This document shows positions 1 through 7,449 of a DNA stretch of 17,093 nt, piece after piece. Made by a program: the position numbers and the translations under genes. This DNA comes from Acidobacteriota bacterium (lineage in GTDB: Bacteria > Acidobacteriota > Holophagae > Thermotomaculales > Thermotomaculaceae). The DNA is taken from NCBI GenBank assembly GCA_027038695.1, contig JALWHA010000040.1, positions 1 to 17,093 of the forward strand. The letters run 5' to 3'. Position 1 is the stretch's first letter, and every line of letters starts with the position of its first letter. The notes below the pieces were generated by a model that saw only the letters and a program-made list of their open reading frames with translations, made no database searches and was not told the origin of the DNA.

Positions 1-1
1 C

Positions 2-172
2 TTTATGCTTTTAGTGCTTGAATACTTTATCTTTGCAGGGGGGAAAGCCGGCAAACTTCCCGATGCGTTTAACTACTTTTTAATTTCCTATGTTGCATTT
101 TTAATCTCTTTTGCCTTCGGTTACCTTTTCAATATCTACAGAAAAATAAAAAAGGAAGCAGAGTCTATTTAG
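2..172 (+). CDS. C-terminal end of an unidentified membrane protein (5' part outside the window)
   Basis: An open frame runs from the left edge to a TAG stop at 170-172 and gives 56 residues. It begins in a hydrophobic stretch (FMLLVLEYFIFAGG), has a short polar link (KAGKLPDAFN), then a clear membrane segment of about 20 residues (YFLISYVAFLISFAFGYLF) and a positively charged tail (YRKIKKEAESI), which suggests a cytoplasmic C-terminus. The frame is supported by this hydrophobic-then-basic pattern and by a stop that falls exactly at the end of the next, convergent gene. The family cannot be told from this fragment. Its stop codon overlaps the stop of the minus-strand gene by three bases, and no terminator is visible between the two. 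Confidence 0.6.
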   Translation, partial: FMLLVLEYFIFAGGKAGKLPDAFNYFLISYVAFLISFAFGYLFNIYRKIKKEAESI

Positions 173-1458
173 AGAAACTCTTGAAGGTACTTATAATTGG
201 GTGTTAACTCCCCTTTGTGGCATATAATTGCGTTTTTGATTTCAAGTGGCAACTGCAATTTCTCATAAGGTACATTAAAATCTGCGTTTAAAACAGGTTT
301 AATTAGGTTTACAAGGACAGAGGAAAAGTACTCCGAAGAGTCTTTGGGCAATTCGCTCGGAAGTATTGTTACAACCATATCTGTTGTTCCCTTTTCAATT
401 ATTTCGTCAACAAATTTTTCTTCTTCGGGAATATAGGTTAAAAACCCCTGGTCAGGGTCTCCGTCCCTATAGGTTAGTTCAATGGAGCCGTTTACATCGC
501 AGGTAATGTCGCCTATCACTTTTAATTTTCTTTCCCCTTTTAGCCATAACTCTTTGAAATCTTTTAAGGTTATAAGTTTCGGATATCTCGGGTCCCAATA
601 TATGCCGTTTACAAGCATTGAAAGTTTAGGGATGTATTTTTTAAAGTCAGGTGCGTAAAGTTCAGGGTGTTCGTAGTAATGCTTGAATGTGAAATCCTGT
701 TTTAAAGGCTTTACAAAGTGGTAAATCCTGAAGACAATTTTGTAGATTACAGGTTTTTTTGTGTCAAAGTATCCGTTTAAAAGTTGTCCCGGGGTAATCT
801 CTTCAACATAAAGCAGATCAAGAATCTCCCACGCGCCCCTTGAAACATGGCCGTAGCCTGTTACTCCAATTGTCAGGGGAAGCAATTCTTCAGGCAATCC
901 TTTTGCCCTTATTTCGTTCCCTATTTCGCTGATCTCTCTTTTTGCGTGGGCGACTGATCGGTACTCGTAAGCCCTTTTTACCCTTGCCAGCGGAGTGTCG
1001 TACCCTAACATTTTATACTTTTTCCCTGCGGCGTATAGTGTTTCTATCATTCCCGCAATGCCTGCAAACCTGCCGAAAAATATTAGCCTTTCCCCGGTTA
1101 CTGTGTCTTTGATAAGCTCATAATCAATTAAGGTGCAGTTTTTTTCAAGAAGGGTTTTAAGCATAGGCATATTGTATTCCTGCCCTTTAATTGTGTGGGA
1201 AAAAAATATGTAAATTTTATCTTTTTCAATCTTTTCTTTGGGTATTTCCTTCACTCCTATAATCAAATCGGCGTCTTTTAAGTCTTCCGAAACAATTGCA
1301 CCTGCCTTTTCAAATTCCGTATCCTCAATATATCTGTGGGGGGAAGGTTGAACAGTTACTTTGTAACCTTCCTCGGTTAATCTTTTTACATGTTCAGGGA
1401 CTAAAGGCACCCTTCTTTCCCATTTTGTTTTGTCTTCATTTCTAATTCCTAATATCAT
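169..1458 (-). CDS. Stand-alone lysine-ketoglutarate reductase domain protein (saccharopine-forming, AlaDH/PNT fold)
   Basis: The 429-residue protein resembles, along its whole length, the N-terminal reductase half of the eukaryotic bifunctional lysine-degrading enzyme AASS (LKR/SDH). That half condenses lysine with 2-oxoglutarate and NADPH to saccharopine. Visible family landmarks, from my memory of AASS, are WERRVPL (13-19), FSHTIKGQE (86-94), LIDYE (110-114), the glycine-rich nucleotide site TGYGHVSRGA (200-209), VNGIYW in the middle of the C-terminal half, a DITCD..GSIE motif and the closing YKYLQ. The layout is the alanine dehydrogenase/transhydrogenase N- and C-domain fold. The start follows a strong GGAGGG site and a TATAAT box. 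No saccharopine dehydrogenase half is fused or adjacent in this window, so the substrate is inferred. Another AlaDH/PNT-like imine reductase activity remains possible. It is probably a single-gene transcript. Confidence 0.8.
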   Translation of the reverse strand: MILGIRNEDKTKWERRVPLVPEHVKRLTEEGYKVTVQPSPHRYIEDTEFEKAGAIVSEDLKDADLIIGVKEIPKEKIEKDKIYIFFSHTIKGQEYNMPMLKTLLEKNCTLIDYELIKDTVTGERLIFFGRFAGIAGMIETLYAAGKKYKMLGYDTPLARVKRAYEYRSVAHAKREISEIGNEIRAKGLPEELLPLTIGVTGYGHVSRGAWEILDLLYVEEITPGQLLNGYFDTKKPVIYKIVFRIYHFVKPLKQDFTFKHYYEHPELYAPDFKKYIPKLSMLVNGIYWDPRYPKLITLKDFKELWLKGERKLKVIGDITCDVNGSIELTYRDGDPDQGFLTYIPEEEKFVDEIIEKGTTDMVVTILPSELPKDSSEYFSSVLVNLIKPVLNADFNVPYEKLQLPLEIKNAIICHKGELTPNYKYLQEFL

Positions 1459-1482
1459 TGTCCCTCCGAAATTGTTTTTTTA

Positions 1483-1511
1483 ATTATAACATAAAGGCGG
1501 GTTTTTGCCTG
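1483..1511 (-). promoter_or_regulatory. Extended -10 promoter for the lysine-ketoglutarate reductase gene
   Basis: Read on the minus strand, the sequence TGTTATAAT is a perfect TATAAT preceded by TG and one base, an extended -10 element (1483-1491). A weak -35 (CAGGCA, 1506-1511) sits 17 bases upstream. Transcription would begin near 1476, leaving a short leader that carries the GGAGGG ribosome site just before the ATG at 1458. Confidence 0.6.
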
Positions 1512-1539
1512 TTGTTTTGGTTTTGTTTTAGGTTATCAT
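1512..1539 (+). promoter_or_regulatory. Weak candidate promoter for the EamA transporter gene
   Basis: TTGTTT (1512-1517) and TATCAT (1534-1539) are separated by 16 bases. The predicted start of transcription, near 1546, would leave the GGAGGG site (1547-1552) almost at the 5' end of the message, which is tight. The match is modest, so this is only a candidate within the 97-base divergent region. Confidence 0.3.
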
Positions 1540-1555
1540 AGTAAACGGAGGGAGT

Positions 1556-2467
1556 ATGAATTTAAGAATGGCTTTTGTATTGATAATCGGGATAATCTCA
1601 ATTTCATTATCCGCAATTTTTATCCGAATGTGTTCCGATATGCCTTCCCTCTCTATAGCCGTGTTCAGGCTTGCAATTGCATCGGTAATTCTGATTTCAA
1701 TAGCATTTTTTAAAAAGATAAGACTAAAGGCAATTGAGAAAAGGGATTTGCTTTTAATGGTTTTAGGTGGATTTTTCCTTGCGTTTCACCTTATCTCGTG
1801 GATTACTTCATTGAAGTTTACCTCGGTTGCGAACAGTGTGGCTCTGGTTACCACAAACCCTATTTTTGTAGGTTTTTTCTCTGTGTTTTTTTTAAAGAAT
1901 AAACTTGAAAAAGAGATTGTTTTAGGCATTATCCTTTCTGTTTTGGGAAGTTTTCTTATTTCAAGGGGGTATTCAGGTGCTTCAATTGAGACAACAAACC
2001 ACGTTTTAGGGGATATGCTTGCAATTTTAGGGGCAATATTTGCGAGCGGCTACATTTTGGTCGGCAGCATAGTAAGGGAAAGGGTGGAGACGTTTGAATA
2101 TATACTCGTTATCTACACTATAACATCGGTTATCTTGATTGCAATCTCATTTTTTGGCTCTTTTACTTTTATGAAAGGACATAATGTTTTTACAGGCTTT
2201 TCCACAAAGTCTTATCTATTTGTTTTTCTCCTTGCCGTTGTTTCGCAACTGCTTGGCCATACAAGTTTTAACTATGTTTTAAAATTTTTAAAGCCTGATT
2301 TTGTGGCAATAACCATTTTAGGGGAGCCAATCGGGGCGTCTATTTTTGCCTATATTGTTTTCGGGGAGAAAGTATCGTTAATTCAAATGACAGGAATGTT
2401 TTTTATATTTTTAGCGGTTGTTATCTCTTCAAATAAGGGAAACAGAATAGAAGAAGTACTTGATTGA
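1556..2467 (+). CDS. EamA-family (drug/metabolite transporter) membrane permease
   Basis: The 303-residue protein has the size and layout of a ten-helix EamA/DMT carrier: two tandem repeats of five helices, roughly residues 6-137 and 150-292. Typical family features are an early helix followed by a PSLSIAVFRLAIAS segment (30-43), the LKFTSVANSVALVTTNPIFVG stretch (86-106) at the end of the first repeat, and LKPDFVAITILGEPIGASIFAYIVFGE (245-271) in the second. EamA carriers move small metabolites, often amino acids or nucleobases, out of the cell; the substrate here cannot be read from sequence. The ATG follows a strong GGAGGG site (1547-1552). The gene precedes the kinase operon by 35 bases with no terminator seen, so read-through is possible. 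Confidence 0.9.
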   Translation: MNLRMAFVLIIGIISISLSAIFIRMCSDMPSLSIAVFRLAIASVILISIAFFKKIRLKAIEKRDLLLMVLGGFFLAFHLISWITSLKFTSVANSVALVTTNPIFVGFFSVFFLKNKLEKEIVLGIILSVLGSFLISRGYSGASIETTNHVLGDMLAILGAIFASGYILVGSIVRERVETFEYILVIYTITSVILIAISFFGSFTFMKGHNVFTGFSTKSYLFVFLLAVVSQLLGHTSFNYVLKFLKPDFVAITILGEPIGASIFAYIVFGEKVSLIQMTGMFFIFLAVVISSNKGNRIEEVLD

Positions 2468-2487
2468 GTTTTTTTGAGCGATTTTTA

Positions 2488-2496
2488 TGTTAAAAT
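2488..2496 (+). promoter_or_regulatory. Extended -10 element in front of the Ser/Thr kinase gene; suggests a leaderless message
   Basis: TGTTAAAAT (TG, one base, then TAAAAT at 2491-2496) differs by one base from the extended -10 of the lysine-ketoglutarate reductase gene; the shared string is TTATGTTAWAAT. Counting seven bases past the -10 puts the transcription start at 2503, the A of the kinase ATG. There is no Shine-Dalgarno sequence between this element and the ATG, unlike most gene starts in the window. No good -35 is visible at 17 bases. Confidence 0.45.
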
Positions 2497-2502
2497 TTCA
2501 GT

Positions 2503-3435
2503 ATGCTTTTGGAGAAAGGTTCAATAGGGAAGTATAAAATAGTAAAAAGATTGGGTAGCGGAGGATTCGGCTCCGTTTATTTAGGCATAGATACCTGGGT
2601 TAAGAGAAAGGTTGCAATAAAGGTGCCTCACAACCAGTCAGACCCTCTTGAAAAGTTACTGAAAGAGCCGAGAATACAGGCCAAATTACAGCACCCTAAC
2701 ATTGTTCAACTTTATTCGGCAGAGAGAAGAGAACATATCTTTTTTATGGTAAGCGAGTATATTGAAGGCGGCGCATTGGATAGATACCTGAAAGCAAAGG
2801 GCAGGTTAACCTGGGACGAGGCTGTTTCAATAATATTTCAGGTTTGCGACGCCGTACAGTACGCTCACAGTATGGGGATTATTCACAGGGACATCAGGCC
2901 TGCAAACATACTTTTAACAAGGGACAAAAGGGTTAAGATGACTGATTTCGGTACTTCAAGGTACTTAAACGTTGATTCCGTGGCGATGACCAGGGTAGGG
3001 TGTCCTCCTTATATGGCTCCTGAACACTTTGAGGGGAAGGCTACATTTCAATCTGATATTTACTCAATGGGAATGATGTTTTACGAGTTGCTTGTGGGCA
3101 GACTTCCCTTTTCAAATTTCAACCCTTTGAAGATTGAAGAAGAGGCCAAAAACAGGCTTTTCACATCCCCCGATTTGAAAGTTGAGGGGCTTACCAAATA
3201 CAAGGCTATGGTTATTATGAAGGCTCTCGCAAAGTCGTTGAACGAAAGGTTTAAAACTCCTCTTGAGTTAAAGAAGGCGATATTAAAGGTTTCGGAAGGG
3301 GAGATAGACGAAAGCATAATGCATCAAAATACCCCACAGACTGTAGAAATAAAAAAATACAAAAGGTGCTGGAATTGCGGGAAGATTATATCGGTAAATT
3401 CAAGAGTATGTCCTCATTGTAATGAAAAACAGTAG
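2503..3435 (+). CDS. Eukaryotic-like (Hanks-type) Ser/Thr protein kinase with C-terminal zinc ribbon
   Basis: The 310-residue protein has a complete kinase domain, about residues 11-265: glycine loop GSGGFGSV (18-25), ATP lysine in VAIKV (K40), helix-C glutamate E55, catalytic loop HRDIRPANILL (128-138), DFG (148-150), APE (172-174) and the SDIYSMGMMFYELLVGRLPF segment of the C-lobe. The catalytic-loop lysine normally found two residues after HRD is arginine (R132), conservative but unusual. The tail carries CxxC...CxxC (C289, C292, C303, C306), a four-cysteine zinc ribbon, and there is no membrane segment, so it should be cytosolic. Most bacterial Hanks kinases instead carry a membrane helix and sensor domains. 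It heads a compact run: the nitroreductase starts 8 bases later, then arginine decarboxylase. Substrates are unknown. The ATG lacks a Shine-Dalgarno; TTG at 2509 is a less likely start. Confidence 0.92.
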   Translation: MLLEKGSIGKYKIVKRLGSGGFGSVYLGIDTWVKRKVAIKVPHNQSDPLEKLLKEPRIQAKLQHPNIVQLYSAERREHIFFMVSEYIEGGALDRYLKAKGRLTWDEAVSIIFQVCDAVQYAHSMGIIHRDIRPANILLTRDKRVKMTDFGTSRYLNVDSVAMTRVGCPPYMAPEHFEGKATFQSDIYSMGMMFYELLVGRLPFSNFNPLKIEEEAKNRLFTSPDLKVEGLTKYKAMVIMKALAKSLNERFKTPLELKKAILKVSEGEIDESIMHQNTPQTVEIKKYKRCWNCGKIISVNSRVCPHCNEKQ

Positions 3436-3443
3436 GAGGATTT

Positions 3444-3950
3444 ATGAAACTTTTAGACGTAATCAATTCAAGGTTCAGTTATAGAGGCTATTTAGACAAA
3501 GAGGTTGAACAGGAAAAATTAGACTATATTTTAAAATGCGCAAACCTTGCTCCCTCCGCAAAGAATTTACAGCCGTGGAAGGTTTACATTGTCAAGTCAA
3601 AGGAAATGAGAGAAAAGGTTTGTTCCGCCTATGCAAGGGATTGGCTTAAAGAGGCTCCCGTAATTGCCGTTTTTGTAGGGAAAAAGGGGGCAAACTGGGT
3701 TAGAGGAGACGGTAAAGACTACCTTATGTGCGATGTTACAATTATTACCGATTACTTTGTCCTTGCGGCGACTGAAGTGGGCTTGGGTACATGTTATATA
3801 GCGGCATTTGACAGGGAAAAGTTAATTGATGCTTTGAACCTTCCTGAAGACGAAGAGCCTTTTTTAATTACGCCTTTAGGCTATCCTGAACCTGAAAGCA
3901 AAAGGGAGAGAAATAGAAAACCCTTATCGGAGATTGTTGAGGAATTTTAA
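3444..3950 (+). CDS. Small nitroreductase-family flavoprotein
   Basis: A 168-residue protein of the FMN-dependent nitroreductase superfamily. The N-terminal SRFSYRGYLDKEV segment (9-21) and APSAKNLQPWKVYIV (37-51) match the flavin-binding signature of the family, as do the LAATEVGLGTCYI helix and turn (107-119) and the TPLGYPEP motif near the end (143-150). Family members reduce nitro groups, quinones or flavins with NAD(P)H, usually as homodimers in the cytoplasm; some do other redox chemistry, so the substrate is open. It is at the short end of the family (typically about 170-220 residues). A strong AGGAGG site precedes the ATG. Its TAA shares one base with the ATG of the arginine decarboxylase gene (TAATG), which implies translational coupling. 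Confidence 0.88.
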   Translation: MKLLDVINSRFSYRGYLDKEVEQEKLDYILKCANLAPSAKNLQPWKVYIVKSKEMREKVCSAYARDWLKEAPVIAVFVGKKGANWVRGDGKDYLMCDVTIITDYFVLAATEVGLGTCYIAAFDREKLIDALNLPEDEEPFLITPLGYPEPESKRERNRKPLSEIVEEF

Positions 3951-6025
3951 TGTACTATCTTGAAACCCCGGAAAACTACTACAGAATAAAAGATTGGGGG
4001 GTAAGGTATTTTACCGTAAATGAAAATGGAAACCTATGCGTTAACCCTATAAAAAAAGAAGATGTGTTTGTTGAAATTCCCCTTCTTGTTGAGAAAGCAA
4101 GAAAAAATTACAACTTAACCTTACCCATAACCTTTAACTTCGGGCAGATAATAGATTACTCAATTGCCAAGATTGTCCGCTCTTTTAATAAAGCAATCAA
4201 CGAGTTTAAAGGTGCAAAGGGGTATAAGCCTGTCTATCCTGTAAAGGTTAATCAGGACGCAAAGGTTGTGGAACAGGTTTTAAAGGGGGGAAAAGAGTTC
4301 GGCATAGGGATTGAGGCAGGCTCAAAAGCGGAGTTATGTGCAATTATTGAGAAAGCGGATAAAGAGACAACGGTTATTTGCAACGGGTTTAAGGATATTG
4401 AGTACATAAAGTTGATTAAAGAGGCTGCTTCTTACTTTGACGAAATATTTCTCGTTATAGACAAGTTTTCCGAATTGTTTTTAATTGAAAAGGTTTTTAA
4501 AGGGGCTGACAGATTGCCGTATATAGGCATCAGGTGCAGGCTTCATACAAGGGGAACGGGTAAATGGGAAATGTCAGGGGGAGACTACGCTAAGTTCGGC
4601 TTAACTGCAATGGAGATTTTAAAGGCAATAGAATTCTTAAAGGGAAAGGGGTTGATTGACAGGGTAAAACTCCTTCACGCACACATAGGTTCCCAGATTA
4701 CCCATACCGTCAGGATTAAGGAAATGGTGTATGAGGCAGGGGTTTTGTACTGCGAGTTGAAGAAAATGGGGGTTGATATAAAATACATTGATTTCGGCGG
4801 TGGGCTTGCGGTTGATTACGACGGAAGCAAATCAGCGACATCTTCAAGCGCAAACTATACCATAACCGAGTATGCAAACAACATTGTTTTTCATTTAAAA
4901 GAGGTATGCGACGCAAAAGGAATTGAGGTACCGTATGTTATAACAGAAAGCGGCAGGGCAATGGTTGCTTATCACTCGTTTGTTGTTTTCAATGTATTTG
5001 AATACGCATCATTGTTCAAACAAAGCGATCTGCCAGAAGGCTATAATTTTTCAAAGAATGAAATACTTTTTAACCTGAAAGACACTTACGATGTTTTAAA
5101 TTCACAGAATTTGAGAGAGTACTTCCATGATGCGGTACACTTTAAAAACAGGCTACACACCCTTTTTAACGAGGGTATGCTAAGCCTTGAGGGAAAGGCT
5201 GTAGGGGAAGTGCTTTTCTGGAATATTGTCAAAAAGGCGGCTATTATTTCAAGGAAGATGCAGGATTTGCCTGAAGAGGTGGAAAACCTTGACACATTGC
5301 TTGCGGTAAAGTATGTCAGCAATTTATCAATATTTAATTCAGTCCCTGATTTCTGGGCTATTGAGCAATTATTCCCTGTTTGTCCTGTTCAAAGGCTTGA
5401 CGAGATGCCAGTGGTGAACGCAACTTTAGTTGACATTACCTGCGACTCTGACGGAAAGATAGATAAATTTGTTGACTTTGCAAGGTACAGCGATGTTATT
5501 AAACTGCACAAACTTAACAACGGGGAATACCTTTTAGGGGTGTTTTTAACAGGTGCTTACCAGAAAACACTGGGAAACATTCACAACCTTTTCGGGGAAA
5601 CTGCAAGCGTGTGGGTTAATGTGAAGGGCAAGAATAATTTTGAATTTGATTTTGTTTCTCACGGGCAGAGTGTTGAGCAATTGCTTGAATTAAAGGGGTA
5701 TGGAATAGAACCTGTAAAAGAGAAGATAAAAGATAAAGGATTTATAGAGTCTGTTTTGAAAACAGATTCTTACCTTAAAACTACAGGCAAGGTATTTTCA
5801 AACGGTAAAGTTGAAACTGTTTCACTAAAATACGCAATTGAGAATTTAAAATGCCCTCGGTGCAGGGGGGAATTGATTTCCCTTACAAGTGAAGCGTCTA
5901 TTGTTAGCGCTTTTAAGGTTGATAAAGAAAGGGAAGAGTTGGAGATTACCCTTGAATCCCATGAATCAAAGTCTGTTTTTGAGGATTTGCTGATTAAAAA
6001 CGGTTTTGTTTTCAGGGAGATTTAA
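3950..6025 (+). CDS. speA: Biosynthetic-type arginine decarboxylase with a C-terminal CxxC extension
   Basis: The 691-residue protein is a PLP-dependent fold III arginine decarboxylase of the SpeA type, converting arginine to agmatine for polyamine synthesis. Visible landmarks are YPVKVNQ with the Schiff-base lysine (K99), GIEAGSKAEL (120-129), a GKWEMSGGDYAKFGLT segment (204-219), HAHIGSQI (243-250), DFGGGLAVDYDG (281-292), TESGRA (332-337) and DITCDSDG containing the C-terminal-domain active-site cysteine (C498). Compared with E. coli SpeA (about 658 residues) the N-terminus is shorter by about 28 residues, while the C-terminus is longer by roughly 60-80 and contains CPRC (C635, C638) without a second CxxC. 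This tail is unexplained. The start overlaps the nitroreductase stop by one base; the tatD gene begins directly after its stop. Arginine specificity is by family and not proven. Confidence 0.93.
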   Translation: MYYLETPENYYRIKDWGVRYFTVNENGNLCVNPIKKEDVFVEIPLLVEKARKNYNLTLPITFNFGQIIDYSIAKIVRSFNKAINEFKGAKGYKPVYPVKVNQDAKVVEQVLKGGKEFGIGIEAGSKAELCAIIEKADKETTVICNGFKDIEYIKLIKEAASYFDEIFLVIDKFSELFLIEKVFKGADRLPYIGIRCRLHTRGTGKWEMSGGDYAKFGLTAMEILKAIEFLKGKGLIDRVKLLHAHIGSQITHTVRIKEMVYEAGVLYCELKKMGVDIKYIDFGGGLAVDYDGSKSATSSSANYTITEYANNIVFHLKEVCDAKGIEVPYVITESGRAMVAYHSFVVFNVFEYASLFKQSDLPEGYNFSKNEILFNLKDTYDVLNSQNLREYFHDAVHFKNRLHTLFNEGMLSLEGKAVGEVLFWNIVKKAAIISRKMQDLPEEVENLDTLLAVKYVSNLSIFNSVPDFWAIEQLFPVCPVQRLDEMPVVNATLVDITCDSDGKIDKFVDFARYSDVIKLHKLNNGEYLLGVFLTGAYQKTLGNIHNLFGETASVWVNVKGKNNFEFDFVSHGQSVEQLLELKGYGIEPVKEKIKDKGFIESVLKTDSYLKTTGKVFSNGKVETVSLKYAIENLKCPRCRGELISLTSEASIVSAFKVDKEREELEITLESHESKSVFEDLLIKNGFVFREI

Positions 6026-6784
6026 ATGCTTATAGATTCCCATTGCCACCTTGATTTTTTAACAGAAAGGGAGATTGAAAAGGCTTTGTCTTCAGGGGTA
6101 AAAGGCTTTGTTATTCCCGGAATAAAAGGCTACTCTTACCTTGCGAATAAATTAGCCGAAAAATATAGAGAAGTTTACTTTGCGGTCGGGGTGCACCCGC
6201 TTTACATTAACCAGGCGCCTGAAAGTGTTTTTGAAACCGTTTTTGAGGTTGCTTCAGAAAATCCCAACTGCATTGCAATAGGGGAAATCGGGCTTGATTT
6301 TTTTGAAAAAGGTATTGATAAGGAATTGCAGGCTTTTTACTTTGAAAAACAACTTGAGATTGCGAGAAAAACAAAGAAGCCTGTAATAATCCATTTAAGG
6401 AAGGGTTTTAAAGAGTTTCTTGATATTACCTCAAACTATAAAGATTTAACTTACATAATGCACATGTTTTCTGGGAAATTAGACTTTGCAAAGGCGTTGC
6501 TTAAAAGGTTTGAAAGGGTTTACTTTTCTTTCGGTGCCCCTGCTATAAGAAGCAATGCAAAGAAGTCGGTTGAGGTTTTAAAGGGAATCTCTGAAAAAAC
6601 AATACTTGTTGAAACAGATTCTCCAGATTTGCCTCCTGAAGGGTTTAAGCAGCCGAATACTCCGTCAATCCTTCCATACATTGCTGAAATGATAGCGAAA
6701 AGGATAGGTATGGAAAAATCAGACTTTTTTGATTTAACCTTTAAAAACACAAAAGAGGCTTTTAAGTGTTCCTTTCAAGGTTAG
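6026..6784 (+). CDS. tatD: TatD-family metal-dependent hydrolase (putative DNase)
   Basis: The 252-residue protein has all metal ligands expected of the TatD family: HCH in DSHCHLDF (H6, H8), E87 in GEIGLDF, H123 in IIHLR, H146 in HMFSG and D198 in ETDSP. TatD proteins are TIM-barrel amidohydrolase-like enzymes with 3'-5' DNase/RNase activity reported for some members; others may act on D-aminoacyl-tRNA or small substrates. Length is normal (about 250-270). The usual C-terminal N..R.F motif appears as NTKEAF (241-246), lacking the arginine. The ATG immediately follows the TAA of the decarboxylase gene, with a GGGA site inside the upstream gene, so it is part of the same operon. Its 3' end overlaps the next gene by 19 bases. 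Confidence 0.92.
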   Translation: MLIDSHCHLDFLTEREIEKALSSGVKGFVIPGIKGYSYLANKLAEKYREVYFAVGVHPLYINQAPESVFETVFEVASENPNCIAIGEIGLDFFEKGIDKELQAFYFEKQLEIARKTKKPVIIHLRKGFKEFLDITSNYKDLTYIMHMFSGKLDFAKALLKRFERVYFSFGAPAIRSNAKKSVEVLKGISEKTILVETDSPDLPPEGFKQPNTPSILPYIAEMIAKRIGMEKSDFFDLTFKNTKEAFKCSFQG

Positions 6785-7446
6785 AGATAATTTACGGAAA
6801 AGAGGGCGTTAAAAAACTTAAAGAAGCGAAGGTTTTGGTTGCGGGGTTAGGCGGAGTAGGCGGGATATGCGCTGAAGCCCTTGTTAGAAGCGGAATAGGC
6901 CATATAGGTGTTATTGACGGGGATAAGGTTGAAGAGAGTAATCTAAACAGGCAGATCCTTGCCTTAAACTCAACCATAGGCTTAAATAAAACTGAAGTTT
7001 TTGAAAAAAGGGCGAAGGATATAAACCCGGAAATAAATATTGACACATACCCTTACTTTATAAACAAAGAAACCTTTGATAAAGTGCCGATTAAAAATTA
7101 TAATGTTGTTGCCGATTGCATAGACTCTCTAATCCCAAAACTAAACCTTATTATTCACTGCCTTGAAAACAACATCCCCGTAATTGCCTCAACAGGCTCG
7201 GGTTTTAAGAAAAAACCTGAAATGGTTAAATCAGGCTCAATATGGGATACTAAAAACGACCCCCTTGCTTACAGAATGAGGAAAAAGTTAAGGCAATGGG
7301 GATACGGTGAAAGGGATTTCACCGTAGTTTTTTCACTTGAAAAACCTGATGCAAAAGGCGAAGTTATTGGCTCAATAATGACAATCACCGCCACCTTCGG
7401 TTTATTGATTGCCCAGAAGGTTATTGAAAAAATAATTTCTGCATAA
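6766..7446 (+). CDS. tcdA: E1-like ThiF/MoeB-fold enzyme, probable tRNA threonylcarbamoyladenosine dehydratase
   Basis: The 226-residue protein is a ThiF/HesA/MoeB-fold adenylating enzyme. It has the nucleotide site GLGGVG (27-32), the acidic ATP-binding IDGDKVEESNLNRQI (50-64), K75 in GLNKTEV and the ADCID motif (116-120). The arrangement, the N-terminal RLEIIYGKEGVKKL lead-in and the missing zinc-cysteine pairs fit the TcdA (CsdL/YgdL) branch, which cyclises t6A37 in tRNA to ct6A. E. coli TcdA is about 268 residues; this one is shorter at the C-terminus. The GTG start is chosen because AGAGG (6754-6758) lies seven bases upstream and the family N-terminus begins here; it overlaps tatD by 19 bases in another frame. 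It is the last gene of its run, followed by a hairpin terminator. Other E1-like roles remain possible. Confidence 0.82.
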   Translation: MFLSRLEIIYGKEGVKKLKEAKVLVAGLGGVGGICAEALVRSGIGHIGVIDGDKVEESNLNRQILALNSTIGLNKTEVFEKRAKDINPEINIDTYPYFINKETFDKVPIKNYNVVADCIDSLIPKLNLIIHCLENNIPVIASTGSGFKKKPEMVKSGSIWDTKNDPLAYRMRKKLRQWGYGERDFTVVFSLEKPDAKGEVIGSIMTITATFGLLIAQKVIEKIISA

Positions 7447-7449
7447 AAA

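Noticed and set aside
2460..2479. TTGATT (2460-2465) or TTGAGC (2474-2479) as a -35 for the kinase promoter
   Set aside because: Spacers to TAAAAT at 2491 would be 25 or 11 bases, outside the workable range; the extended -10 alone is the better explanation.
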